In this document: in pieces, positions 25,452 through 33,812 of the stretch
Position numbering within the stretch: position 1 is the stretch's first letter
How the letters are laid out: every line of letters begins with the position of its first letter
From: Desulfomonile tiedjei
GTDB lineage: Bacteria > Desulfobacterota > Desulfomonilia > Desulfomonilales > Desulfomonilaceae
DNA: 64,000 nt
Direction of reading: 5' to 3'
Assembly: GCA_016212925.1 (NCBI GenBank)
Contig: JACRDF010000047.1
Location: forward strand, 372,001 to 436,000
The notes under the pieces: model-generated
Database searches by the model: none
What the model saw: only the letters and a program-made list of their open reading frames with translations
What the model was told of the DNA's origin: nothing
Program-made: the position numbers and the translations under genes

Positions 25452-27251
25452 ATGTTCCTGCCCATGTGGGGTCATGCCCAAATTGCCGCACGGGGGGAGG
25501 CCCTTTTCCTGGGTGTGAAAAAGTCGGACCGCGTCGGGAAAACCTCTGCAATACCTGATGGTAAACCGGATGCGGTTTTTTCCCTCACCTTGAATCCACA
25601 GCCCTCGAAAGCAAGAATAACCGAAATTGAAATCCAGGCTGTTTCAGGGAGTGCCGGGATTTGGAATACGCGCGGCAAAAGCCCTGATATAGGATTTGTG
25701 GGAGTGGCCAAGGCCAAAAACCCTGCCCAGATTGTCAACCCAAAGGGGGGGGAGTTAAATCTCAATCCTCTCGAAGACAAGGGGTTGCTCCTTTTCATTA
25801 CAGAAGACCCTGCCTTGAGTCAAACAGACCGCAGGTTCCAGGTCAAAGTCAGCCATAAAGACGGGTCGGCATGGACGGTGCCGGTCAAAGCCGAAGCGGC
25901 CGCGTCCCCGGTCGACGCCGGTGTCAAGGCCGGTGCATATCCTGTGCGGATGTCCGCGGTGTTGAAGGGCGTTTCGAATTACGATGCCGTCGGTCCCGGT
26001 AAGAGCATAACGGGCGATGACAAAGCGGACGGGCTGTTTGTGTTGACCGTGGAGGCCAGAGACAAGCAAATCACGGCAATTGAGATAAGGAACGTCGATG
26101 GTGTGGCTTCGGCATGGGACACAGTGCCGAACAGCGACAAACCCTCCGTGGGCGTAGCGCTGACTTCCGATCCCGTTCGTCTTTTGAACAACCGTGATGG
26201 CAGCGTGGCAATTCAGGTCAAGGACAAGGTGGATTTGAACCTCTACGTCGCAGACAACGGCAGCATTGCGGCCGGAAAGACAAACTACCGCATCTCGGTA
26301 AAATTCAGCGACGGTGGCCTTTCGTGGTGCCCTGTGGAGAAGGCCTCCGCCACGGCCCCCTCGGCCGCGGAGGAACCCAAAGTCGGTACCTCCAGAGTGA
26401 ATTTCCTTGGAACATGGCTTGGATTTGTCTCCACGGACGCCGTGGGGCCTTATTTGGGTTTGAAGCCTGACGGGAAAGCGGACGCGGTCTTTGGTCTGGA
26501 CATTGAAGTTTCCCCCCCCAGCCATATCACAGGGATTGAAATCAGCAGCGTAGACGGGACACCAAGGAAATGGAGCACCGGTTCGGAACCTGGGAGCTGG
26601 GGCCTTGGTGTGGCCTATCAGAATTCGCCTTCGACCCTGCTCAACAAGTCCGACAGCTCAGTGATGATCCCCCTTGACAAGCGGCTCCAGTTGTATTTGT
26701 ACGCGGCTGACCCCGGCGATCTGGCAACGACCAGCCAACGCTTCAGAATTGTGGTGAAACTCGCGGACGGCTCTTCGTACCAACAATTTGTCCAGAGATC
26801 GCCTTCAACAACAGCCACGGTGGCGCCTTCGGGCGAAGAGCCGGCCAGAGCCAAGGGGATAATTACCTGCGAGTTCAGGGGGTTCATAGCCGATCTCGTC
26901 AACACGTCGACAAGGCCGGGAAAGGACGGCTACCTGGACGGGACTTTCATAATGAGTATCCAGGTCGATGACAAGAAGCTGGCCAAAGTCGAGATCAAAG
27001 GCAACGATGCGTCGGTCCGCTGGTCGAGCGAGCCCAAGGCGCCGGTCATGTTCCTGGGGGTTGCGTTGTACCCGAACATCTACAAATTAGTGAACGAAAA
27101 GGGCGGCGCGATGCAGGTGCCTATTTCCGGCCGCCGTACGCTCTATTTGTACGCCGCGGACAACGGCCTGTTGTCTGATCCGAAATCTCTGCTGACCGTG
27201 GTCGTTACCTTTACGGACAAAACCACGCTCTCCACGGAAGTGGTTAAGTAA
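25452..27251 (+). CDS. Exported protein of four tandem copies of an unrecognised ~140-residue domain
   Basis: 599 residues from ATG 25452. The frame stays open upstream, and the strong site GGAGGGGAGGG (25382-25392) lies 5 bases before a CTG at 25398; starting there would complete a proper signal peptide (basic residues, hydrophobic core, cut near GHA). So the true start may be that non-standard codon. The mature protein is four similar units, at about 17-150, 160-300, 310-455 and 470-599. Each has DGKxDxxFxL, a strand with IxxIEI, a Trp-Ser/Asn/Asp-Thr/Ser turn, GVA, LLN, LxLYxAD and VKxxDGS. This suggests a repeated beta-sandwich, perhaps ligand- or wall-binding. I know no family for it. 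Confidence 0.72.
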   Translation: MFLPMWGHAQIAARGEALFLGVKKSDRVGKTSAIPDGKPDAVFSLTLNPQPSKARITEIEIQAVSGSAGIWNTRGKSPDIGFVGVAKAKNPAQIVNPKGGELNLNPLEDKGLLLFITEDPALSQTDRRFQVKVSHKDGSAWTVPVKAEAAASPVDAGVKAGAYPVRMSAVLKGVSNYDAVGPGKSITGDDKADGLFVLTVEARDKQITAIEIRNVDGVASAWDTVPNSDKPSVGVALTSDPVRLLNNRDGSVAIQVKDKVDLNLYVADNGSIAAGKTNYRISVKFSDGGLSWCPVEKASATAPSAAEEPKVGTSRVNFLGTWLGFVSTDAVGPYLGLKPDGKADAVFGLDIEVSPPSHITGIEISSVDGTPRKWSTGSEPGSWGLGVAYQNSPSTLLNKSDSSVMIPLDKRLQLYLYAADPGDLATTSQRFRIVVKLADGSSYQQFVQRSPSTTATVAPSGEEPARAKGIITCEFRGFIADLVNTSTRPGKDGYLDGTFIMSIQVDDKKLAKVEIKGNDASVRWSSEPKAPVMFLGVALYPNIYKLVNEKGGAMQVPISGRRTLYLYAADNGLLSDPKSLLTVVVTFTDKTTLSTEVVK

Positions 27252-27350
27252 CCCAGGGAATTTCAAGAGAGATTTGCTTACTCCCAAAATTTTCCTGCCG
27301 AAATTGCATATTTAAGAGCGCATTGTTCCGATCCGTTCGAGGTGTAACCA

Positions 27351-28346
27351 ATGAGAGAGGTGGTGCTTGAACACCCACGCCCTGTTGAGGAAAGTCCGCT
27401 CCGGCCGGCCGACGTTCCTGTCCCGGAGGCCGCGGAAGGGGAGATACTGATAAAGGTCCAAGCGTGCGGCGTTTGCCACACGGACTTGCATACAGTGGAA
27501 GGAGACCTGGCACTGCCGCGGCTGCCCCTCGTGCCCGGTCACCAGGTGGTCGGCCGTGTCCACAAGACAGGCCCGCAGGCAACGAGGTTTTCCGCGGGAG
27601 AGCGCGTTGGCGTGACGTGGTTCTACTCAAGCTGCGGCTTATGCAGATTTTGCGAGGAGCAAAGGGAAAATCTGTGCGAACAGGCTCGATTCACCGGTTA
27701 CCACGCGGACGGCGGGTACGCGGAATACATGGTCGTGCCGGAGCGATCCGCCTTTCCGGTGCCGGAAGTCTTCTCGGATGCGGAAGCCACACCGCTCCTT
27801 TGCGGCGGAGTCATAGGATACCGCGCCATGAGGCTCAGCGAGATCAAACCCGGTGGGCGGCTCGGTTTATACGGATTCGGAAATTCCGCGCATATTGTGA
27901 TCCAATTGGCGGTTCACATGGGTTGCCAGGTCCATGTCGTCACTCGCAGCCGCAAGCACCAAGACCTTGCCGAGGAATTGAGCGCGGTCTGGGTGGGTTC
28001 CGCGGGTGACACCCCTCCCGGGCCGATGGATGCTTCGATAATATTCGCTCCTGCCGGCGACCTTGTGCCGCAGGCTTTGAAGGACCTCGGCCGCGGCGGT
28101 ACCCTGGCCCTGGCCGGCATCACCATGAGCCCGATTCCTCAGATGGATTATAGCCTCGTGTACGGTGAGAGAACGATCCGCAGCGTGGCAAACACCACCC
28201 GCTGCGATGCCGAGGAATTGCTGAAAGCCGCGGCCGAAATCCCCGTCCGAACGGTTGTCGATACCTTCCCCTTGGAAGAGGCTAACAAGGTCCTCCACAT
28301 GATGAAAACAAGCGCCTTGAAAGCCGGCGCGGCTTTGATTGTTTGA
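27351..28346 (+). CDS. Zinc-dependent alcohol dehydrogenase
   Basis: 331-residue medium-chain dehydrogenase. Catalytic zinc ligands are in CGVCHTDLH and PLVPGHQVVG; the structural zinc lobe is CGLCRFCEEQRENLC. The cofactor loop YGFGNSAHI is a variant of the usual GxGxxG, so NAD(P) preference is unclear. Overall it fits the zinc-binding alcohol dehydrogenases of the AdhP/cinnamyl type that oxidise primary alcohols or reduce aldehydes. ATG 27351 comes after GAGGTG. It stands alone, followed 5 bases after its stop by a 38-base perfect palindrome that may end transcription. Confidence 0.88.
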   Translation: MREVVLEHPRPVEESPLRPADVPVPEAAEGEILIKVQACGVCHTDLHTVEGDLALPRLPLVPGHQVVGRVHKTGPQATRFSAGERVGVTWFYSSCGLCRFCEEQRENLCEQARFTGYHADGGYAEYMVVPERSAFPVPEVFSDAEATPLLCGGVIGYRAMRLSEIKPGGRLGLYGFGNSAHIVIQLAVHMGCQVHVVTRSRKHQDLAEELSAVWVGSAGDTPPGPMDASIIFAPAGDLVPQALKDLGRGGTLALAGITMSPIPQMDYSLVYGERTIRSVANTTRCDAEELLKAAAEIPVRTVVDTFPLEEANKVLHMMKTSALKAGAALIV

Positions 28347-28350
28347 TCAT

Positions 28351-28388
28351 TGCGGGGAGCCCCTTTTTGCAAAAAGGGGCTCCCCGCA
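28351..28388. repeat. 38-base perfect palindrome, possible terminator of the dehydrogenase gene
   Basis: Exactly self-complementary over its whole length: TGCGGGGAGCCCC-TTTTTGCAAAAA-GGGGCTCCCCGCA. It begins 5 bases after the adh stop codon. It would form a very stable hairpin in RNA and could stop transcription, though the T-run is in the loop region rather than after the stem. Confidence 0.8.
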
Positions 28389-28413
28389 CCCCTCACCAAA
28401 AACTCCTAATATT

Positions 28414-28465
28414 CTTTCTTGCTGGTCAGCCTCCGCCAACTGGCGGAGGCTGACCAGCAAGAAAG
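28414..28465. repeat. 52-base perfect inverted repeat (25-bp arms, 2-base loop)
   Basis: Arms 28414-28438 and 28441-28465 are exact reverse complements (start CTTTCTTGCTGGTCAGCCTC), separated by AC. It lies 25 bases after the preceding palindrome. Such length and perfection are beyond a normal terminator and suggest a mobile or dispersed palindromic repeat. Confidence 0.85.
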
Positions 28466-28602
28466 GTATCGAGTCATTGCATAGGGCATGTCGCAAGGCT
28501 TCTAAAACAACTAGAATCAATGAAGGGGGATCCTGGCGGCATGACCGAGCGCGTTTCGATGACTATCGCAGCGGCACCTCTGCTGCGCCAGACCACAGAA
28601 AG

Positions 28603-28724
28603 TGTCTCAAAACCCTGAAATGGACGCATTTCCGGGTAGGGGCGCTTCGAGAAGCGCCCAGATTTCGGGCGGTTCACGAACCGCGCCGTACCGACCATGT
28701 GTTGAAATTGTCAGTTTTGAGACA
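28603..28724. repeat. MITE-like element, copy A
   Basis: 122-base element bounded by perfect 11-bp inverted ends TGTCTCAAAAC / GTTTTGAGACA. It contains two internal hairpins: GGGCGCTTC-GA-GAAGCGCCC (28640-28659) and GGGCGGTTC...GAACCGCGCC. A related copy in the opposite orientation occurs at 39729-39862. It encodes no protein. With the two palindromes before it, this fills the 528-base gap between adh and the membrane-protein gene. Confidence 0.75.
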
Positions 28725-28874
28725 GTTTCCACATCTCTAGGCTTCTAACGCGGCTTCACGGCAGCCGCTCTAAATTTTGCTAATTCCGGAGTAGGGCGGG
28801 CCGTGCCCGCCAATTTCTTGATTCGGAGGCTACACGCCGCCCCTGAACTATCATCGAACTGAAAGTCATGCACC

Positions 28875-29384
28875 ATGACCGCAATTCCGTGGTTCCATCT
28901 ATTCCCATTTATCACAGCGTCCACCGGCTTCTACTCCGACGGCAGGCATTTTGACACCAGTAATCCCAAAATACTTCTTGGGTTGCTGATTGGGGGGAGT
29001 ATCCCCTATTTCCTGCCCGCGATCCCTGCTGCCGTGACCAAGTGGCTGATCCTCACTTTGGCTTTTAAGACTAGGCCCAGGATAGCAAGAATAGTCCTGG
29101 TTGCCGTGCTGGAGCCACTTTGCTTTATGGTGATAACGGCTTTGCTCCCCTATACCTTGTTTCCTCTCCAGCCCGATCTTTTTGAACCTCCCCTCATCCT
29201 TCTCATTTATCCAGTATTCCTCATGCTCCCCAACCTGCTTCTCTTTCCACCAAGGGGCCAACTCGCGGAATCGGGCTACCACTTCCCTAGACGGATGCTC
29301 TACGCGTTTGCTATCGGGCTAATCTACTGTACCTATTTTCCTTTGGTGCTCTTGACTCTCGGAATTTGGCTTGGAAAATACTAG
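28875..29384 (+). CDS. Small integral membrane protein, unknown function
   Basis: 169 residues with about four hydrophobic segments (near 32-52, 66-95, 106-126 and 143-165) and no charged catalytic-looking motif. The length of uninterrupted hydrophobic coding and normal codon use support a real gene, but the ribosome site before ATG 28875 is weak (GAAAG). No family recognised. It stands alone between a repeat-rich gap and the MetV gene. Confidence 0.55.
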   Translation: MTAIPWFHLFPFITASTGFYSDGRHFDTSNPKILLGLLIGGSIPYFLPAIPAAVTKWLILTLAFKTRPRIARIVLVAVLEPLCFMVITALLPYTLFPLQPDLFEPPLILLIYPVFLMLPNLLLFPPRGQLAESGYHFPRRMLYAFAIGLIYCTYFPLVLLTLGIWLGKY

Positions 29385-29632
29385 TAGGCTGCTATTTGCA
29401 GGATCAACTGAGGATATGCTACGGTACTTCGCCGAGCGATCGAAACCCAACGGCTCAAGACTGGAATCGTATTCTCCATAATGAACAAATATCTGCCAAC
29501 TAGGAGTGGTCGGAGTCGTGCTTTTGTCTCGTGGTACTGGCTTTCCCGGCTAAGACCCGTCTTGACACACTCACAGCGGTTCGCTATCCTGTAAGAGGAC
29601 GAATCAGCCTGTTCTCCGCCCCGGAGGTTGAC

Positions 29633-30310
29633 GTGATAGTAGCCAAACCCAAGGCTTTTGCTGATATACGACAAATGACCCAGGGATATTCTCGTATACT
29701 CGTCGCGGGATGCGGCACATGCGTGGCCGTGTGCCTGACCGGCGGAGAAAAAGAAGCGAGCCTGCTTGCAACGCAACTAAGATTGGCTGCGCGGGTCGAA
29801 AACCAAAACCTTTCCGCCGTTTCTGCAACGGTGGAACGCCAGTGCGACAGGGAATTTCTGCACCTTTTTCGCGATCACATCGAACATGTGGACGCTGTTG
29901 TTTCCTTGGCATGTGGCGCGGGCATTCAGTTTCTGGCTGAAACCTATCCCGATACTCCTGTATTTCCCGGCGTGGATACCACTTTTATAGGCGTGGCCGA
30001 AGGCGCGGGCATTTGGACCGAGCGCTGCAAGTCGTGCAGTCAGTGCTATCTGGGAATCACAGGCGGCATTTGCCCCGTGACCATGTGCGCGAAAAGCCTA
30101 TTGAACGGCCCATGCGGCGGACCCAACAAGGGAAAATGCGAAACCGACCCGGAAAAAGACTGCGCCTGGGTTCAGATAATCAACCGGCTGGCAAGTCAAT
30201 CACGGTTGGACATTCTTAGGACCGTGGTACCGCCGAGCAGGAACGATTTGCAGACCCGGCCCTGGAAGGTCGTCCGTGACGAGTATCAGAAGAGGTTTTC
30301 CACTGACTGA
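29633..30310 (+). CDS. metV: MetV-like methylene-THF reductase C-terminal-domain protein
   Basis: 225-residue protein of the MTHFR C-terminal domain family (MetV), the zinc/iron-sulfur subunit that joins MetF to electron-transfer partners in acetogens. Cysteine motifs: GCGTCVAVC near the N-terminus, then CKSCSQCYLGITGGICPVTMCAK and GPCGGPNKGKCE. GTG at 29633 follows GGAGG by 5 bases; the longer frame to 29531 lacks a site. It heads a six-gene run with HdrA, HdrA-MvhD, HdrC, HdrB and a GcvH-like gene, as in MetFV-HdrABC-MvhD complexes. No metF lies in the window, so it may be elsewhere. Confidence 0.85.
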   Translation: MIVAKPKAFADIRQMTQGYSRILVAGCGTCVAVCLTGGEKEASLLATQLRLAARVENQNLSAVSATVERQCDREFLHLFRDHIEHVDAVVSLACGAGIQFLAETYPDTPVFPGVDTTFIGVAEGAGIWTERCKSCSQCYLGITGGICPVTMCAKSLLNGPCGGPNKGKCETDPEKDCAWVQIINRLASQSRLDILRTVVPPSRNDLQTRPWKVVRDEYQKRFSTD

Positions 30311-30377
30311 TCCATTTGACGTGTCGTTTACGGAACGGCGCCTTCTTTGAGGTCTATCCGCAATAGCTGGTAAAGAG

Positions 30378-31592
30378 ATGCACAAAAAAGTGGCCATTAT
30401 CGGCGGTGGTATTGCCGGCCTCTGGAGCGCGTGGGAGTTGGCGCGGCAGGGGATCGACTCCACTGTTGTCGAACGGTCGGCTTTTCTCGGTGGCCACGTG
30501 GCCGGGTTCGCGTGCAAGGCCACTGACCGGTGTCGCAGATGCGGCGCGTGTCTGCTGGAAGATGTGCTTCAAAACGTGACGAAATCGGACCGTATCAGCT
30601 CGCTGCTCCGAGCGGAGGTCTTCAAGATTGAGAAGACCAATGGCGGCTTCGATCTGACGGTTTCTCAAAAGCCGCAGCGAATCTTCCCCGAAAAATGCAC
30701 CGACTGCGGCGATTGCGAAGCAAACTGCCCTGTGCCAGGTGCTCTGGTCCGCTCCCCTCTGACGAATCAACTCTCAGTAGATGAAGAAGTGTGCCTTTTT
30801 TACAAAGACGGTTCGTGTCGCGCATGCCTCGAAGCTTGCACCGCAGGCGCGGTCAAATTGGATGGGGCCGTTCAGGACATTCAACTTAATCCATCCGCTG
30901 TGATCCTCGCGACGGGTTTCAAGCCCTTTGACCCGACCAACAAACCGCGATTCGGATACGGCAGAATCCCAGGGGTTGTGGCGGCTCCGGAGTTGGATTC
31001 CATGCTCAGGCGGGACAATTGGCCCGGTGACCGGAGAATGCGGTCCATTGCTTTTATCCAGTGTGTGGGCAGCCGGGATGCGAAGATCGGCAGGAACTAT
31101 TGCTCGCGCGTTTGCTGCGGGTACGCCATGAGACTGGCGAGGCTCTTGAAGTACCGCTTCCCTGAAGTTGAACCCAGCATGTTCTATATGGATATTCAGA
31201 CCTACGATCGCGATTTTGACCGCCGCCTTGCTGAAGCTGCACGAGAAGTGCGGCTGGTGCGCGCGATTCCAAGCGAGGTGCGCCTTGGGCCGGACGGCAG
31301 CCCGGAAGTGATCTATCACGGTCCGGAAGACCACCGGCTATCGGAATCATTTGACATGGTGGTGTTGAGCGTGGGGATCTCCCCACATGCCGCGGACCTG
31401 TTCGGGGCACTCGCAGGCTTGTCCTACAACCGGGACGGATTCCTCGGCGCCGACGGCGAAGGCGTAACCACCGGCCAGGAGGGCGTCTTCGTTGCCGGCA
31501 CAACCCAGGGGCCGCGTTCGATCAGTGAGACTGTTTCGCATGCCATCAGCGCGGCGGCCGCGGTTTCGTCGTATTTGGGCAATTCCCGATAA
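30378..31592 (+). CDS. hdrA: Heterodisulfide reductase subunit A-like flavoprotein
   Basis: 404-residue HdrA-type FAD protein. The N-terminal dinucleotide fold KKVAIIGGGIAGL binds FAD. Iron-sulfur cysteines occur in CRRCGAC (~53-59), an inserted ferredoxin-like domain CTDCGDCEANC and CRACLEAC, and the HdrA-specific CVGSRD ... YCSRVCC. In methanogens and syntrophs HdrA is the site of flavin-based electron bifurcation. Its FAD could couple electron input from MvhD to output through HdrBC and MetV. Fourteen bases separate it from the next gene; the set is one operon. Confidence 0.9.
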   Translation: MHKKVAIIGGGIAGLWSAWELARQGIDSTVVERSAFLGGHVAGFACKATDRCRRCGACLLEDVLQNVTKSDRISSLLRAEVFKIEKTNGGFDLTVSQKPQRIFPEKCTDCGDCEANCPVPGALVRSPLTNQLSVDEEVCLFYKDGSCRACLEACTAGAVKLDGAVQDIQLNPSAVILATGFKPFDPTNKPRFGYGRIPGVVAAPELDSMLRRDNWPGDRRMRSIAFIQCVGSRDAKIGRNYCSRVCCGYAMRLARLLKYRFPEVEPSMFYMDIQTYDRDFDRRLAEAAREVRLVRAIPSEVRLGPDGSPEVIYHGPEDHRLSESFDMVVLSVGISPHAADLFGALAGLSYNRDGFLGADGEGVTTGQEGVFVAGTTQGPRSISETVSHAISAAAAVSSYLGNSR

Positions 31593-31604
31593 TGGAGCAT
31601 CCTG

Positions 31605-33215
31605 GTGAACGAGCAACTCGCTGAATCCATCTTCCTGTGCCGGCCCTTTCAGCCTGGCGAACCGGTTCTCAACCGTGTGCTGGTCATGGGAGGCGACCAA
31701 ACGGGACTGGAATTGGCGAACCGGCTTGGCCGCGAGGGCCTCGAAGTGCTGCTGGTCGGGAACGAAGCCGGTGCGCAGGTTAGTGAGAGCGTCAAGGTGA
31801 TGGCCGGTTCGGTTCTGGAAGAAGTCCATGGCTTTGTAGGCAGATTCGAGGCGGTCTTAAGGACCGCGGGTGAGCGTTCCCGCGAAAGAGTAGGGTTCAT
31901 CGTGGCTGCTCAGCCCGCTGAGATAGTCCCCAAGTACGATGCGTACGGGCTGTCCAAAACCCCAAGGGTCATGGCTCTCTCCGATCTGGAGAGTATGCAA
32001 CGCTTTGGTGACAGTGTGGAGCCGCGGCGTGGCGACTGGTTCCATGCGGCTTTCTTGCTGGGGCTTCAGGGCGAGTCCGAGCCCACGGAATTTGCAAGGG
32101 TCTTGAAAGCCATTCAGCGGCTCCAAAATGAAGAACGGGTGCAGTGTTACGTTTTTACAAGGAATTTGAAGGTCGCAGCTTCGGGGCTCGAAAGGTTGTA
32201 TCGCGAATCGAGAGAACAAGGGACGGTTTTTTTCAAGTTCGATACCGATGGCTCGGCATTTGAGGACGGTCCGGAAGAGTTTTTAATGACCTTCAAAGAC
32301 CCGTTGTTGGGCCTGGAGATGGAGCTTGCACCGGATCTATTGGTTGTGGATGAAAGACTCAACCCGCCGCGCTCCTTGGGGCCGCTCGTGGATGCCATAC
32401 CTTCTTCGCGTGCAGCAAGCCCTTTCTTGAAGCATGACTCGACACGATTTGCAGGCGTGGAGACGGCTAAAGCGGGGATATTGGCGGTCGGGCCTTCGCG
32501 AGGAGTTTTCGACGCGGAGACCATTGCCGGGGACATTGAAGCTGTCGTACTGGCTGTCAAGAAGCATATCCCGGATTCTCTCAATTCCGCTCTTGCCGGT
32601 CCGCCGGAGATCGATCCTGCCAGGTGCACAATTTGTCTGACCTGCGTCCGCCTCTGCCCGCATGGGGCCATCAGTTTTCACAAAAGAGCGGAAGCAGACC
32701 CTGCCAGTTGCGTTCGGTGTGGCATTTGCGCAGTGGAATGTCCGATGCAGGCGATTCGCCTGGAGCCGCCCGCTGGCGAGGAGGATTTGATCGAACGGAT
32801 TCGGAGGGGCCTCTCGAATACCGGGGAAGGCGCCAAGAGGATAGTAGCGTTCCTGTGCGCTCGGTCTGCCGCGCAGGCCCTCGAGTCCGTGGGGATGCCC
32901 ATCCGGCGGAAGATAACCCCAATTATTGTGCCTTGTGCCGGAACAATAGATCCAGGCCACATTCTCGCGGCTATGGAGGAGGGCGCGCAAGCGGTACTCG
33001 CGGCCGGCTGCTACAAAGGCAACTGTGCGTCGGTCTATGGAACTGTCCTTGCGGCCGAAAGGACGAATCAAGCTCGGCATGCGCTCCAGGAAGCCGGTAT
33101 TGATCCTGACCTGGTGATGTTTGCATCTGTCGCGGGCAACACCCCCGCCACGCTGGTCCAAACGATCCGGCACCTGGAAGCTGCTGTCGATCGGGCATTC
33201 GCAAAAAACAAGTAG
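31605..33215 (+). CDS. HdrA-like/ferredoxin/MvhD fusion protein
   Basis: 536 residues in three parts. The first (about 20-340) is a Rossmann-type HdrA-like region (VLVMGGDQTGLELA). The second is a two-cluster ferredoxin (CTICLTCVRLCP ~347, CVRCGICAVECP ~372). The third is a C-terminal MvhD/FlpD domain (~405-530) with RIVAFLCAR, VPCAGTIDP and GCYKGNC. MvhD normally passes electrons from a hydrogenase or dehydrogenase to HdrA as a separate small protein. Start is GTG 31605. The N-terminal part lacks the HdrA cysteine block CVGSRD, so it is probably not a second bifurcating flavin site. Position and fusion suggest it docks the electron donor. Confidence 0.85.
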   Translation: MNEQLAESIFLCRPFQPGEPVLNRVLVMGGDQTGLELANRLGREGLEVLLVGNEAGAQVSESVKVMAGSVLEEVHGFVGRFEAVLRTAGERSRERVGFIVAAQPAEIVPKYDAYGLSKTPRVMALSDLESMQRFGDSVEPRRGDWFHAAFLLGLQGESEPTEFARVLKAIQRLQNEERVQCYVFTRNLKVAASGLERLYRESREQGTVFFKFDTDGSAFEDGPEEFLMTFKDPLLGLEMELAPDLLVVDERLNPPRSLGPLVDAIPSSRAASPFLKHDSTRFAGVETAKAGILAVGPSRGVFDAETIAGDIEAVVLAVKKHIPDSLNSALAGPPEIDPARCTICLTCVRLCPHGAISFHKRAEADPASCVRCGICAVECPMQAIRLEPPAGEEDLIERIRRGLSNTGEGAKRIVAFLCARSAAQALESVGMPIRRKITPIIVPCAGTIDPGHILAAMEEGAQAVLAAGCYKGNCASVYGTVLAAERTNQARHALQEAGIDPDLVMFASVAGNTPATLVQTIRHLEAAVDRAFAKNK

Positions 33216-33263
33216 CCCGCGGCTGTGAACCTTCAGAAACCACATGCTCAAAGGAGCTGTTAG

Positions 33264-33749
33264 ATGAGCCGTATCCGCCTCAATACACTGGACCCGTCTT
33301 TCAAACACCGCGTGGCACAACAGCGGGGCGGAGAAGGCATACGGGCCTGTTTCGGGTGCAAGGCCTGCACCGCGGCTTGTCCAATCGAAGTGGTGGAAAA
33401 AAGGTACGATCCCAGAAAAATCATACGCATGGCGCTCCTTGGAATGAAGAAAGAGGTCCTGGAAAGCGATTTTATATGGCTGTGTTCGTCCTGCTACGGT
33501 TGTCACGAAGTGTGCCCGCAAAATGTCCGATTCACCGAGGTGATGTTCGCTATTAAGAATCTGGCTGTAGCCGAGGCCTGCGTGCCGCCGGGCCTAACCG
33601 GCCAAAAGACATTGCTGAAAGCCCATGGCCGATTGTACGAAGTTACTGACTTCGAGAACGAGAAGCGTGAGAAGCTGGGACTGCCTCGCATTGTGGAGCA
33701 CCCCGAAGATTACGAACGTCTATTGCATTCACGCGAAACCGAAAGTTAG
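33264..33749 (+). CDS. hdrC: Heterodisulfide reductase subunit C-like iron-sulfur protein
   Basis: 161-residue electron-transfer subunit with two [4Fe-4S] motifs: CFGCKACTAACP (~30-41) and CSSCYGCHEVCP (~72-83), and RYDPRKIIRMALLG between them, the HdrC pattern. It links HdrA to HdrB. ATG after AAAGGAGC. Length is at the usual size for HdrC. Between the fusion gene and hdrB, same direction, in the MetV-linked cluster. Confidence 0.9.
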   Translation: MSRIRLNTLDPSFKHRVAQQRGGEGIRACFGCKACTAACPIEVVEKRYDPRKIIRMALLGMKKEVLESDFIWLCSSCYGCHEVCPQNVRFTEVMFAIKNLAVAEACVPPGLTGQKTLLKAHGRLYEVTDFENEKREKLGLPRIVEHPEDYERLLHSRETES

Positions 33750-33812
33750 GTTTTTTACCGCGGCAATCCTTGGTTTGCGTGCCGCGAACTTGTCGAAGTG
33801 AAAGAGTACCTG

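Noticed and set aside
28339-28740. 133-codon ORF overlapping the palindromes and MITE copy A
   Set aside because: Its codons are made of the perfect palindromes and the repeat itself; the composition is not protein-like.
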